Shown in pieces: positions 1-7,867 of a stretch of DNA of 64,000 nt. The stretch comes from Yinghuangia sp035454725 (GTDB lineage Bacteria; Actinomycetota; Actinomycetes; Streptomycetales; Streptomycetaceae). Below the pieces are notes generated by a model, which made no database searches, was not told where the DNA came from, and saw only the letters and a program-made list of their open reading frames with translations. Location: the NCBI RefSeq assembly GCF_051388935.1, contig NZ_JBPKBI010000001.1:186001-250000 (forward strand), written 5' to 3'. Each line of letters opens with the position of its first letter. Position 1 is the first letter of the stretch. The position numbers and the translations under genes are program-made.

Positions 1-1
1 G

Positions 2-424
2 GCGAAGCACCCTTTCCCGCTTGCTGATCTGATTCGCCAAGCGACAACTGATCGCCTTCTTCTTGCTGGCGAACACCTTCGCGCTGGGGATCAATTGCTT
101 TTTGCTGCACATTATAGGTCGGCAATTAGCCGCTACTATTATGCGATGTATCAAGCCGCCAGGGCGGTTGTTTTCGCTGAAATAAAGGGCGATGACCATG
201 AGCGCCACAACATTCTCCCGCGGAACCTTCCTCAGCATCTTACTGACGTGGCCATGCGTGAGGCGGAACTGACAGATGCTCGGCTTCTTCGCAACCAGGC
301 CGACTATGACGTATATCCGATTGGTGAGCCGAGCTGGGAATCCGATGCGCGAGGACTCGCAGTAACTGCCGCCAATTTTGTTCAATCCTGTGAAACCTTC
401 GCCTCATCGAATGGGCACGTCTAA
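2..424 (+). CDS. HEPN-domain protein, 5' end cut by window edge
   Basis: The frame is open from the first bases of the window, so the true start lies upstream and the visible part (140 codons) is the C-terminal portion. A TTG at 95 is the first internal start-like codon but is unlikely to be the real start. It has the HEPN helix pattern: SRYYYAMYQAARAV about one third in, an H-rich turn (HERHNIL), then LRNQADYDVYP matching the R..ADY signature of HEPN proteins. HEPN families are small helical domains, often RNases or partners of nucleotidyltransferases and ATPases. An R-x4-H string (RNLPQH) is present but sits where many non-catalytic HEPN proteins have a loop, so RNase activity is not established. 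It ends in TAATG overlapping the next gene by one base, so the two are probably translationally coupled. Base composition is clearly lower in GC than the rest of the window. Confidence 0.7.
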   Translation, partial: AKHPFPLADLIRQATTDRLLLAGEHLRAGDQLLFAAHYRSAISRYYYAMYQAARAVVFAEIKGDDHERHNILPRNLPQHLTDVAMREAELTDARLLRNQADYDVYPIGEPSWESDARGLAVTAANFVQSCETFASSNGHV

Positions 425-2085
425 TGTCGACCGAAACGTATGAGCAGCTTATCTCGCAGGCGCTTGCGCAAGCAGAGATCTCTATTGTGCGGGTCGATGA
501 GAGGAACTTCCCCGGTGAGAAATGGTTCATCGTACTGGTCGAGGAGAGTGAGCTAGCCACTGCGCAAAGCTTGGCTGGTTTGATTGAACATCAGCTTAAT
601 GCTGCCTTCGGCAGTGATAATCAATCGCTCGTCGTAACGTTCCGGCCACATAGGGCTGAAGCACAAGAGGTTCAGGCGAGAACGCGATCTGGTGCTCTTT
701 CCGAAGCGCGTGTGGACCAACTTATCCAGTTGCTTGAAGCTCGATCGCGTACATCGGACGCGCTGCCCAGTCTGAAGTACATGGAGGATCCGCGGGCAAG
801 CCTCGCAGCAATCGGTGCATCGAGGCACCATCTTGTGTATGGCCGTCGAGGCGTTGGAAAAACAGCTCTGCTCCTCGAAGCAAAAAGACTCGCAGAGAGA
901 GACGGCTTCGTTGCGGCCTGGATCAATGCACAGACTTTGCGGCGCCTAGACACCCACGCCGCTTTCCTTGCGATTGCTGAAGTCGCACTTAATTCCCTCA
1001 TTCACCATGCTGGCTCTTCACAAGGCGAGCCATTTGTCCGCCTCAGGGAGTTGAATCAGCGTGTGACCGCGCTGCGGGCGAAAGGGGCGGTCTCAGACGC
1101 TGAGCTCGGCGAGACAATCGTCAGCATTAATCAGGCTCTGCGGGCCGTCCTGCGGGAAGGCTTGGTGCGCCTGTATCTATACATCGACGATTTCTATCTT
1201 TACTCGATCGATGCTCAGCCTTACCTTCTTGACTGTGTTACCGGTATGCTGCGTGACTGTGACGGATGGCTCAAGGTTGCGAGTATCGAACGGTTGACGC
1301 GCCCATTTGAACCGTCGTCTCGAATGGGAATTGAAGTCCCTCACGATGCGTCGAAGATCGATCTCGATGTTACCTTGGAAGATCCCGGCGCCACCCAAAC
1401 TTTCCTCGAATCAGTTCTGGCTAACTATACTTCTACCGTTGGAATCAAGAAGCCTTCCAGCATTGCGAGGAATGCGGCGCTGGGTCGGCTGGTGCTTGCC
1501 TCTGGCGGTGTGCCCAGGGATTACCTGAATCTTTTCGCCTCATCCATTCTGGCGGCTCGTTCTCGCCCCAACGCCCGGGAAATTGGTAAGGAGGATGTTG
1601 CGGACGCTGCCGGGAAAGCGGCCCGGGGGAAGAAGCGAGATCTTGAGCAAGATGTTTCTTCCGATAATGCGGACGCCCTTCTGGCTGCGCTTGAAGAGTT
1701 GTCGATCAATGTCCGAAATGAAAAGTACACATACTTTCGAGTTGACGTCTCCCAGAAGTCGCACAGCTTTTATGAGCTGCTTGCCCAGTTGGTGGATTTG
1801 CGTTTCGCCCACCTCATTCAGGCTACCCTGTCTGACCAGCACCGGCCTGGGGTTAAGTATGAGGTCTATCTTCTCGATCTCAGCGAATATTCCGATGTGC
1901 GTCTTAAGCGTGGGCTGAGCATCCTCGATCTTGAAGATGGCAAATGGACTCACCGTCAGAGTGGTAAGGCAGGGTCAGAGAAGAAACTGACTGGCTCGCT
2001 ACTGCGTGACGAGCTGCGACGTGCGCCTATCGTTGATTTGGGGCAGCTCGCTCAGAAGGTACGGGTCCGCCAGAGCGAAGGCTGA
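424..2085 (+). CDS. AAA/ORC-type P-loop ATPase partner of the HEPN protein
   Basis: A 553-residue protein starting at ATG 424, overlapping the HEPN stop by one base. Residues 1-120 form an N-terminal region of unknown fold. Walker A GRRGVGKT is at residues 140-147 and the Walker B-like YLYIDD at about 251-256, followed by a helical lid and, from about 430, a C-terminal region with KSHSFYELLAQLVDLRFAHLI that could be a winged helix. This is the layout of ORC/Cdc6-like STAND ATPases found beside effector genes in defence and conflict loci. The catalytic P-loop is intact. No transmembrane segment is visible. The codon use (many CTT, GAT, AAT codons) differs from neighbours and suggests recent transfer. 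The family-level call is by motif only; target and trigger are unknown. Confidence 0.72.
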   Translation: MSTETYEQLISQALAQAEISIVRVDERNFPGEKWFIVLVEESELATAQSLAGLIEHQLNAAFGSDNQSLVVTFRPHRAEAQEVQARTRSGALSEARVDQLIQLLEARSRTSDALPSLKYMEDPRASLAAIGASRHHLVYGRRGVGKTALLLEAKRLAERDGFVAAWINAQTLRRLDTHAAFLAIAEVALNSLIHHAGSSQGEPFVRLRELNQRVTALRAKGAVSDAELGETIVSINQALRAVLREGLVRLYLYIDDFYLYSIDAQPYLLDCVTGMLRDCDGWLKVASIERLTRPFEPSSRMGIEVPHDASKIDLDVTLEDPGATQTFLESVLANYTSTVGIKKPSSIARNAALGRLVLASGGVPRDYLNLFASSILAARSRPNAREIGKEDVADAAGKAARGKKRDLEQDVSSDNADALLAALEELSINVRNEKYTYFRVDVSQKSHSFYELLAQLVDLRFAHLIQATLSDQHRPGVKYEVYLLDLSEYSDVRLKRGLSILDLEDGKWTHRQSGKAGSEKKLTGSLLRDELRRAPIVDLGQLAQKVRVRQSEG

Positions 2086-2401
2086 ACGGGTGTTCTACGC
2101 CCTGGTCGGTGGGGGACCGCCGTGACCGGCGGCCACGCCGCACGCGCGGCGGGGCCCCGGCCGGCCGGGTGTGGCGCGCCCGCCTGCGGGCGCGCCCTTG
2201 ATCCAGTAGAGATTAATTCGGCAGTTGATCAGGGGCGGGGACTGCGCCACCGAAGGGTGAGTGGCAGGCGGGTCAGTACCTACGCGCGCGGGTCCGGAAG
2301 CTCAAGGTGAGTGGCAGGCGTCGCAAGCACTCCAGCCCGGGTTTTGGTCGGCGGTGCCGACCGCAGCTTGCGTGCGGTGGTGAGCTGGTAGAACGTGCGG
2401 C
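2086..2401. other. Intergenic region with hairpins and a direct repeat
   Basis: No convincing gene is seen here. It holds a CCGCCG-tgac-CGGCGG hairpin at 2117-2132, a perfect 11-bp inverted repeat GGCGCGCCCGC/GCGGGCGCGCC at 2173-2196 that may terminate the HEPN-ATPase operon, and two copies of GGTGAGTGGCAGGCG at 2256-2270 and 2306-2320, spaced 50 bp, in front of the XRE-type regulator gene. Confidence 0.6.
2173..2196 (+). terminator. Hairpin downstream of HEPN-ATPase operon
   Basis: An 11-bp perfect stem GGCGCGCCCGC/GCGGGCGCGCC with a minimal loop, about 90 bp after the ATPase stop. There is no T-run, which is common for actinomycete terminators. It could instead be a structured operator. 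Confidence 0.4.
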
Positions 2402-3235
2402 ATGGTTGACGAACGTCGCGAGCGGTTGCGGGGGTTGGGGGCGCGGGTTCGTCGCCTGCGTACGGATGCTGGGTTGACCGGGGCGGAGCTGGCCTCTCGG
2501 GCTGGTGTGGGCCAACCGGCGGTGTCGAAGATCGAGACTGGGCGCATGGTGGCAAGTCCGGATGTGCTGGGGCGACTTGCTGACGCTTTGGGTGTGGCCG
2601 GCGACGTGCGCGCTGAGCTGCTGGCGGAGTTGGCTCAGGCGCAACTTGAGATGGGGCCTCGTCGTCGTGGCGTGCGGTGGTTCGTCGGGGATGACGATCC
2701 GGTTCGTGGCGCGTCGGCGGTGTGGTCGTTTCAGTGCTCGATGATGCCGCCGCTGGTGCAGACGCCTGAGTACGCGCGGCGCGTGATGGCGACGGCGTGG
2801 AATGTGTCGGATGAGGATGCGGCGCGGGTGGTGGCGGCGCGGGTCGAGCGGCAGAGCGCGCTGTACGAGGATGGCCGGTCGTTCGCGTTCGTCGTGACTG
2901 AGGGCGCGTTGCGGACTTGGACCGGCGGACTCGCCGTGATGCGGGCCCAGTTGGATCGGTTGGCCATGGTGCAGACGCTTTCCGCGGTGCGGGTCGGCGT
3001 CGTTCCGTGGTCGGTGTCGCTGGCGGTTCCGCCTCGGCAGGGGTTCACGGTGTACGACGATCGTTCGGTCGTACTGGAGACCTTCGGGGAAGAGCATCAG
3101 GTCACTGATGTCGCGCAAGTCGGGTGGTACCGGCGGCTGTTCGCGGAGTATGAGGCGGCGGCGGTGTACGGCGCTGAGGCTGACGCGTTGATCGGCCGGG
3201 TGGTTCGCGACCTGGTGGAGTTGGGCGAGGGTTAG
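2402..3235 (+). CDS. XRE-family regulator with DUF5753-type C-terminal domain
   Basis: 277 residues starting at ATG 2402. Residues about 10-65 are a Cro/C1-type helix-turn-helix (LRTDAGLTGAELASRAGVGQ followed by SKIETGRMVAS), and residues about 95-275 match the long C-terminal region typical of streptomycete XRE/DUF5753 regulators (FQCSMMPPLVQTPEYARRVM is the characteristic start of that domain; the family often reads IPGLLQTPEYAR). Such proteins usually work with small DUF397 proteins or RsbW-like ATPases; here an RsbW-like ATPase gene follows 103 bp downstream. It probably binds DNA in this element, either the 15-bp repeats upstream of its own gene or the CCCCCTAGAC motif in front of the next gene. 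No DUF397 partner is visible in the window. Confidence 0.82.
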   Translation: MVDERRERLRGLGARVRRLRTDAGLTGAELASRAGVGQPAVSKIETGRMVASPDVLGRLADALGVAGDVRAELLAELAQAQLEMGPRRRGVRWFVGDDDPVRGASAVWSFQCSMMPPLVQTPEYARRVMATAWNVSDEDAARVVAARVERQSALYEDGRSFAFVVTEGALRTWTGGLAVMRAQLDRLAMVQTLSAVRVGVVPWSVSLAVPPRQGFTVYDDRSVVLETFGEEHQVTDVAQVGWYRRLFAEYEAAAVYGAEADALIGRVVRDLVELGEG

Positions 3236-3311
3236 CCGGAAGGCTGATATTCCTCGTATTCCTTGTAGTGCGTGACTGAGGGGAATATTCTCGCCTTCGT
3301 TGGGTGTATAG

Positions 3312-3321
3312 CCCCCTAGAC
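3312..3321 (+). promoter_or_regulatory. CCCCCTAGAC motif upstream of RsbW-like ATPase gene
   Basis: One copy of the CCCC(CC)TAGAC element that recurs at 3857-3864, 5589-5599, 5633-5643 and inverted at 5671-5681. It lies 17 bp before the start of the ATPase gene and directly abuts its GGAGG ribosome site, a position suited to repression. Confidence 0.5.
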
Positions 3322-3338
3322 GGAGGGTGTGATCAGTC

Positions 3339-3737
3339 ATGTCTGCACTCGTGTGGGTGCAAGCGTTCCCGGGTGAGCCGACGTCGATCGCTGAGGCTCG
3401 CCACTTCGTCGCTGCGCTGCTGATCGGCTGGCCATGCGCTGAGGACGCGCGGCTTGTGGTCAGTGAGTTGGCGACCAACGCGGTCCTTCATACGGCAAGT
3501 GGTCGCGGCGGCCGGTTCATCGTGGTGGTTCAGGTCCGTTCGGACCGCGTACGCGTGGGAGTCAAAGATGCCGGCGCTCGGCATGATCCGGTCCTTCACG
3601 CTGACGCGGCGAACCGTTCGGCCCTCAACGGGCGCGGATTGTTCCTCGTCGCGGCGCTGGCCAAGGAATGGGGAGTGGAGGGCACCCGCGACGGACGTGT
3701 CGTCTGGGCCGAGTTCGCGCGGGATGCGGCGTGCTGA
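3339..3737 (+). CDS. RsbW-like ATP-binding protein (HATPase_c_2 type)
   Basis: 132 residues from ATG 3339. It has the Bergerat-fold motifs of anti-sigma-factor kinases: N box SELATNAVLH (about residues 44-53), G1 box KDAG (about 73-76) and G2 box GRGLFLV (about 100-106). Streptomycetes hold many such small proteins, usually beside XRE/DUF397 or PP2C genes. Here it lies between the XRE regulator and a sigma-like HTH gene plus a PP2C-like gene, so it may be the kinase/anti-sigma arm of a partner-switching module. A GGAGG site lies 12 bases upstream of the start. A paralogue is present at 27883. Confidence 0.8.
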   Translation: MSALVWVQAFPGEPTSIAEARHFVAALLIGWPCAEDARLVVSELATNAVLHTASGRGGRFIVVVQVRSDRVRVGVKDAGARHDPVLHADAANRSALNGRGLFLVAALAKEWGVEGTRDGRVVWAEFARDAAC

Positions 3738-3848
3738 GTTTGCCTACTCACCGTGAGCAGGCTAAATGAGCCCGCGTGGGGTACCGCGTCGCCGTCAGGG
3801 CTTCCTGGTCGTGGACGCGCTGACCGGCACTCCTATTCCGGTCGTTTC

Positions 3849-3864
3849 GTCTAGAGCCCTAGAC
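3849..3864 (+). promoter_or_regulatory. Palindromic GTCTAG-N4-CTAGAC operator-like site
   Basis: GTCTAG (3849-3854) and CTAGAC (3859-3864) form a perfect 6-bp inverted repeat around AGCC, 28 bp before the GTG start at 3892. Its right arm is the shared CCCTAGAC motif, linking this gene to the regulon of the sites at 3312 and 5583-5687. Confidence 0.5.
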
Positions 3865-3891
3865 TTCCTGCATCCGATGAAGGAGGAAACG

Positions 3892-4734
3892 GTGTCCGTC
3901 GACCTGGCGCGCTTCGCTGAGATCGACGACCCGTTTGAGCTGCTGCGGGCGGTGACCGCGCGTCTCGCGGATGCGCAACGTGAGGTCACCGAGCTGGCGC
4001 GTCTGCGTCGGGGTGTCGTGCAGGACCTGCACGCGAAAGGCATGTCCTACGCGCAGATCGCGGACGCCGCGGGGTTGAGTCGCGGGCGGATTCATCAGAT
4101 TCGGCAGTCGGGACCGGCACCTGAGGGCTCGTTCCTCGGCGTCGGCGGGGTCGTCATCGCGACGCCGTTGCGCAAGGACGCACCGGATGCTCGTACGGTC
4201 GTCGCGGTGGACGACGTGACCTCGGGCAAGCGGCTAGAAGACTTGGCGCGATCCCTCGGCCTGGACGTCGCGTCCGAACATGTGCCGGTGAGTGGCGACC
4301 TGGACCTGAACCGAGACGGCCTGATCGCGGTCTGCGGTCCGCGCATGTCGGCGGACATGGAAGCGACGTACGGCCGTGACCCGGTGCTGCGCTGGGAGAA
4401 ACCGGACGACGGGCCGTGGACGCTGCGGGACACGCGTACCGGCATCGTGCACCGGTCGGGCATGGACGACGACCCTTCCCGTCCGCAAGATGTCGGGTAC
4501 CTCGGTCGGCTGCCGCGACCGGACGGCAAGGGCCTGATCCTGACGATCGCGGGCATTCACACGCCGGGCTCGCTCGGCGTGGTTCACCTCCTGGTCAACG
4601 ATCTGGCGGCCCTGTTCGGGCGGGTCGGTTCGCACGCCTTCTCGACGCTGGTGAGTGTCGACTTCGACCCGGACACGCACGAACCGAGAAACGTCGAACT
4701 GCTGACTCCGCTCTATCGCCACGACGGCTCCTGA
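3892..4734 (+). CDS. Sigma-like HTH protein with unassigned C-terminal domain
   Basis: The preferred start is GTG 3892, 5 bases after a perfect AAGGAGG (3880-3886); an in-frame ATG at 3766 lacks a ribosome site and would include the operator. This gives 280 residues. Residues about 10-75 carry a coiled stretch and an HTH resembling sigma region 4 (GMSYAQIADAAGLSRGRIHQIR). The remaining ~200 residues hold LIAVCGPRMSADM and later GLILTIAGIHTPGSLGVVHLLV, which look like strands and turns of a Rossmann-like domain that I cannot name. The stop is 10 bases before the GTG of the PP2C-like gene, so the two are co-transcribed. Possible roles are a sigma-like regulator or a sensor with a nucleotide-binding domain. 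No catalytic motif is recognised. Confidence 0.6.
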   Translation: MSVDLARFAEIDDPFELLRAVTARLADAQREVTELARLRRGVVQDLHAKGMSYAQIADAAGLSRGRIHQIRQSGPAPEGSFLGVGGVVIATPLRKDAPDARTVVAVDDVTSGKRLEDLARSLGLDVASEHVPVSGDLDLNRDGLIAVCGPRMSADMEATYGRDPVLRWEKPDDGPWTLRDTRTGIVHRSGMDDDPSRPQDVGYLGRLPRPDGKGLILTIAGIHTPGSLGVVHLLVNDLAALFGRVGSHAFSTLVSVDFDPDTHEPRNVELLTPLYRHDGS

Positions 4735-4744
4735 CGGAGGACCC

Positions 4745-5578
4745 GTGCTCGTCCGCTCCGCCACCCTGCCCGCAAACCACCATGCGGTGAACGAGGACTT
4801 CACGGCGGCGACGCCGAGTGCCGCGGTCCTTCTCGACGGCGCGGGGACACCATCCGGCCTGGATACCGGGTGCGTTCACGGCGTCGCGTGGTTCGCACGG
4901 ACGCTGGGCGCGATGCTCCTGGCGGAGATCACCGGCAACGAGGAACGGTCGCTTGCGGATTGCCTGGCGACAGCCATCGACGACGTGGCCGACCGCCACG
5001 CATCCACATGCGACCTGGAGAACCCGTTGACGCCGTCGGCAACGGTGGTGGCGGTCCGGCTTCGGGGGCCCGAACTTCATTACCTGGTCTTGTCGGACTC
5101 GGTCCTCGTCCTCGATCGTCCAGACGGTCCGTTGGTCGTGACCGATGACCGGCTTGACGTGCTGGGGCGTTCCCGCCCGAACACGCTGGACAGTCTGCGG
5201 CTGGGCACGGACGAACACGCGGCGGCTTTGCGGCGGGCTGTCGCGGGCACTGCCCAGTATCGGAACCGTCCGGGCGGGTTTTGGGTTGCGAGTACGGACC
5301 CGAAAGCCGCTGCTCAAGCCTTCACGGGCGCTGTTCCGGTGGGCGGGTTGCGCTCGGCGCTGCTGTTGAGTGACGGGGCCAGTCGCCTGGTGGACTGCTT
5401 CGGGCTGGCGTGCTGGTCGGAGTTGACCGGGCTTGTGGTCGACTCCGGGCCGGCGGAACTCATCCGCCGAGTGCGGGCCGCTGAGGCTGAGGACCCGACA
5501 GGGGAGCGTTGGCCGCGGGGCAAGGCGGAAGACGACGCGACCGCTGTCCTGTGCCGCTTCGATGGCGACACGGCCTGA
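4745..5578 (+). CDS. PP2C-like protein phosphatase domain protein
   Basis: 277 residues from GTG 4745, preceded by GGAGG (4736-4740). It has the PP2C motif order: an early NEDF and LLDGAG (residues about 16-34, metal-binding D), SATVVAVRL in the middle, LLLSDGASRLVD (about 205-216, second metal-site Asp) and a C-terminal EDDATAVLC (about 262-270). PPM/PP2C enzymes dephosphorylate Ser/Thr residues and in actinomycetes often reset anti-anti-sigma proteins. Together with the RsbW-like ATPase at 3339 and the HTH protein at 3892 it completes the parts list of a partner-switching circuit, except that no STAS antagonist is seen. The gene is followed by the operator region at 5583-5687. Confidence 0.72.
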   Translation: MLVRSATLPANHHAVNEDFTAATPSAAVLLDGAGTPSGLDTGCVHGVAWFARTLGAMLLAEITGNEERSLADCLATAIDDVADRHASTCDLENPLTPSATVVAVRLRGPELHYLVLSDSVLVLDRPDGPLVVTDDRLDVLGRSRPNTLDSLRLGTDEHAAALRRAVAGTAQYRNRPGGFWVASTDPKAAAQAFTGAVPVGGLRSALLLSDGASRLVDCFGLACWSELTGLVVDSGPAELIRRVRAAEAEDPTGERWPRGKAEDDATAVLCRFDGDTA

Positions 5579-5582
5579 TCTC

Positions 5583-5687
5583 TGAGTACCCCCCTAGACA
5601 GTTCGCGCATCGTCGCTTACTGTGGTCGTCAACCCCCCTAGACATTTCGGGGTCGGCGTCCGCTGGTCGTGTCTAGGGGGGTACTCA
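5583..5687. promoter_or_regulatory. Transfer-module control region: three CCCCCCTAGAC sites
   Basis: TGAGTACCCCCCTAGAC at 5583-5599 is matched perfectly by its reverse complement at 5671-5687, and a third copy AACCCCCCTAGAC lies between at 5631-5643. The right arm ends 13 bp before the start of the pra-like gene, with GGGAGG between. The arrangement suggests a repressor that can bridge two sites and control the operon that starts at 5701. A GntR-type KorSA repressor plays this role in pSAM2; here no GntR gene is seen in the element part shown, so the XRE or HTH protein is a candidate. Confidence 0.65.
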
Positions 5688-5700
5688 AAAGGGAGGCGCG

Positions 5701-6099
5701 GTGGCGCTCAAGGGTGCGATTCCGGTGGCGTTCGGGGACGTGTTCCCGGCGGGTGCGTTCGCGACGAAGGTCGAGGCGGTCGCGGACTTCGATGCGTCGA
5801 AGGGTGGTTCGCGGGTTCAGGCGCGGGACAAGGCGACGGGCCTTCCGATGTGGGCGGTCTCGGTGACCGACCCGGACCCGGACGCGCGGGAGACCTCGGC
5901 GAAGGTCAAGATCCCGGCGTCCGTCGAGCCGACCTTGCCCGATGAGTTGCCGGGACTGCCGTTCCGGCCGGTGGAGTTCGAGGGGCTGACTGTGACCCCG
6001 TACGTGAACGGGTCGGGGCGTCTGGCGTACTCGTTCAAGGCGACGGGCCTGCGGGCGCCGTCGGGTGTGCCGGTCAAGGCGGCGGCGAAAGCGGGCTGA
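5701..6099 (+). CDS. pra: Pra-like plasmid replication/excision activator
   Basis: 132 residues from GTG 5701 after a GGGAGG site. The sequence starts MALKGAIPVAFGDVFPAGAF and continues FDASKGGSRVQARDKATGLPMWAVSV, with FEGLTVTPYV near the end. This matches, from memory of the family, the small proteins annotated as plasmid replication, integration and excision activators in streptomycete AICEs. In pSAM2 Pra activates the rep-xis-int operon. It is the first gene after the triple operator, so it is well placed as the switch from integrated to excised state. It has no membrane segment or enzyme motif. It is separated by 110 bp from the FtsK-like gene. Confidence 0.68.
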   Translation: MALKGAIPVAFGDVFPAGAFATKVEAVADFDASKGGSRVQARDKATGLPMWAVSVTDPDPDARETSAKVKIPASVEPTLPDELPGLPFRPVEFEGLTVTPYVNGSGRLAYSFKATGLRAPSGVPVKAAAKAG

Positions 6100-6209
6100 C
6101 TGCCTGCGACTTCATGGGTGGTCCCGGTGCCGGGGACTTTGGCGGGTCGTGGCACCGGGACCGCTCCCTCTCCCTGATCTGACGATCTTTCGAAGGGGCG
6201 TTGTCCATC

Positions 6210-7538
6210 ATGTCAACATCTCGGGGGCTGGACTGGCGCACGGTCGCGTACGTCGCGGGCGGCCTGGTCCTGCTGTACACGCTGGCCGAAGCGCAGTTCG
6301 GCCCGGCCGGTTCGTTCCTCGTCGCCGCGGGCCTCATCGTCGCCCTGGTGGCGGTGGTGTGGTGGTGGTTCTTCTCGTTCGCGGGTCACGTGCGGCGCGG
6401 CTGGCCGAAGCTGACGCACGGCCTGGGCCTGTGGAAGCAGGACCCGATCAAGCGCATCAACGAAGAGTTCTCCTACACCTGGCCGAGCATCACGCGGGTC
6501 AAGCGCGTGCAAGGCGGGTTCACGGTCTGGGTGACCCTGCTGCCCGGTCAGACCCCGGGGGACCTCGGGGACCATACGGAAGCGATCGCGCACGCGTGGC
6601 GGGTGTTCCGGGTCGACTGCTCGTCTCCCATGCGCGGGGTCGTCGTGTTGCGGGCGTGGGTAGCGGATCCGCTCGATAGCCCGTTCGGTCCGACGGCGCT
6701 GGCCATGCCGGGGCTGCGGGACGTCGAGGCGAAAGCGGATCCGCTGCCTGACCCGTGGGCGCCGACGTACGACTCGGTGGAACTCGGGCGGTGCGACGAC
6801 GGTTCGCCGTGGGTGCTGCGGCTCCACGGCACTCACGTCCTGGTGGCGGGTGTGACCGGGGCCGGCAAGGGCTCGATCCTGTGGGGCGTCACCCGCGGAC
6901 TCCTCCCCGCTGCCCGCGCTGGCCTGGTCGAGCTGTGGGCGTGCGACCCGAAGCGGATGGAACTTTCGTACGGCCGGGCTCTGTTTCAGCGGTACTCCAG
7001 CGACCCGGCCGAGATGGTCGAGATGCTCGAAGACGCGGTGGCGGAGATGTCCGCGCGGGCGGACCGGTTCGCGGGCAAAGTGCGGAAGCACGAACCGTCC
7101 ACCGACTGCCCGTTCATCGTCGTGATGGTCGACGAACTCGCGTTCCTGACCGCGTACCAGCCGGACCGGGACCTGCGGAAACGCGCGGACGCGGCGTTGG
7201 CGACCCTGACCAGTCAGGGCCGCTCGGTCGGGTTCTGCGTCCTGGGGGCGCTCCAGGACCCGCGCAAGGAAGTCATGAACATCCGGAACCTGTTCCCGGA
7301 CCGCATCGCGCTGCGGCTCGATGAGCCGGGACAGGTCGACATGGTCTTGGGCAACGGCGCACGGGACCGAGGCGCGACGGCTGACTTGATCTCCCCGGTT
7401 CCCGAACTCGGGGCGGGCGTCGGGTTCGTCAAGCGCGAGACGCAACCGGAACCGGTGCGGGTACGGGCGGCGTACGTCTCTGACGCCGACATTGACGCGC
7501 TGGTCCGTGACTTCCCGGCGGGCGGTGGCGCGGCGTGA
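6210..7538 (+). CDS. FtsK/SpoIIIE-type DNA translocase (TraB/TraSA-like)
   Basis: ATG 6210 is preferred (AAGGGG 11 bases upstream); an in-frame TTG at 6201 is too close to the ribosome site. The protein is 442 residues. Two transmembrane helices lie at about residues 12-28 and 35-56, followed by a cytoplasmic FtsK-type motor: Walker A GVTGAGKGS at about 215-223 and Walker B VVMVDEL at about 302-308. In actinomycete mobile elements a single FtsK-like protein moves double-stranded DNA between hyphae. The position between pra-like and the rep gene is typical. The stop overlaps the next start as GTGA. Confidence 0.85.
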   Translation: MSTSRGLDWRTVAYVAGGLVLLYTLAEAQFGPAGSFLVAAGLIVALVAVVWWWFFSFAGHVRRGWPKLTHGLGLWKQDPIKRINEEFSYTWPSITRVKRVQGGFTVWVTLLPGQTPGDLGDHTEAIAHAWRVFRVDCSSPMRGVVVLRAWVADPLDSPFGPTALAMPGLRDVEAKADPLPDPWAPTYDSVELGRCDDGSPWVLRLHGTHVLVAGVTGAGKGSILWGVTRGLLPAARAGLVELWACDPKRMELSYGRALFQRYSSDPAEMVEMLEDAVAEMSARADRFAGKVRKHEPSTDCPFIVVMVDELAFLTAYQPDRDLRKRADAALATLTSQGRSVGFCVLGALQDPRKEVMNIRNLFPDRIALRLDEPGQVDMVLGNGARDRGATADLISPVPELGAGVGFVKRETQPEPVRVRAAYVSDADIDALVRDFPAGGGAA

Positions 7539-7867
7539 TCGTCGACACGGGTTCTGAGATCGACATGGGGCGGGCGGCGGTCGCGCTGCGGTGCTTCGCG
7601 GACTTCATCGCGTGCCGCCCGTCCCTGCCCAAGCTCGCCGACGTCCGGCTCGCCTGGTCCTACGTGGATCGGTGCTGGTCGTTCTCCGGGCAGCTGCACC
7701 ACCCGGTGTCGGTCGACGCGCTGACGCTGTGGAGCTGCGCGATTGACGATGCGGTGATCACGGCGCGGGAGTTGAGCCCCCGTACGGTGCAGCACGAAGT
7801 GTCCGGCACGGTTCACGGCCACCTGATCGCGGTCTGGCTCCACGAGTCGGTCGGCGGTGACGCATGA
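7535..7867 (+). CDS. Small conserved element protein of unknown function
   Basis: 110 residues, GTG 7535 overlapping the translocase stop by 4 bases and ending in ATGA over the rep start. No known motif, signal peptide or transmembrane segment is recognised; the middle reads YVDRCWSFSGQLHHPVSV. Tight coupling on both sides shows it is a real part of the transfer-replication operon. Small proteins at this place are common in AICEs and are sometimes called spread or SpdB-like, but this one has no hydrophobic stretch, so I do not use that name. Confidence 0.65.
   Translation: MIVDTGSEIDMGRAAVALRCFADFIACRPSLPKLADVRLAWSYVDRCWSFSGQLHHPVSVDALTLWSCAIDDAVITARELSPRTVQHEVSGTVHGHLIAVWLHESVGGDA

Noticed and set aside
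2086..2401. Left attachment site (attL) of the element
   Set aside because: No match to the tRNA-Gly(CCC) 3' half was found here or elsewhere left of int; the repeats seen are unrelated.
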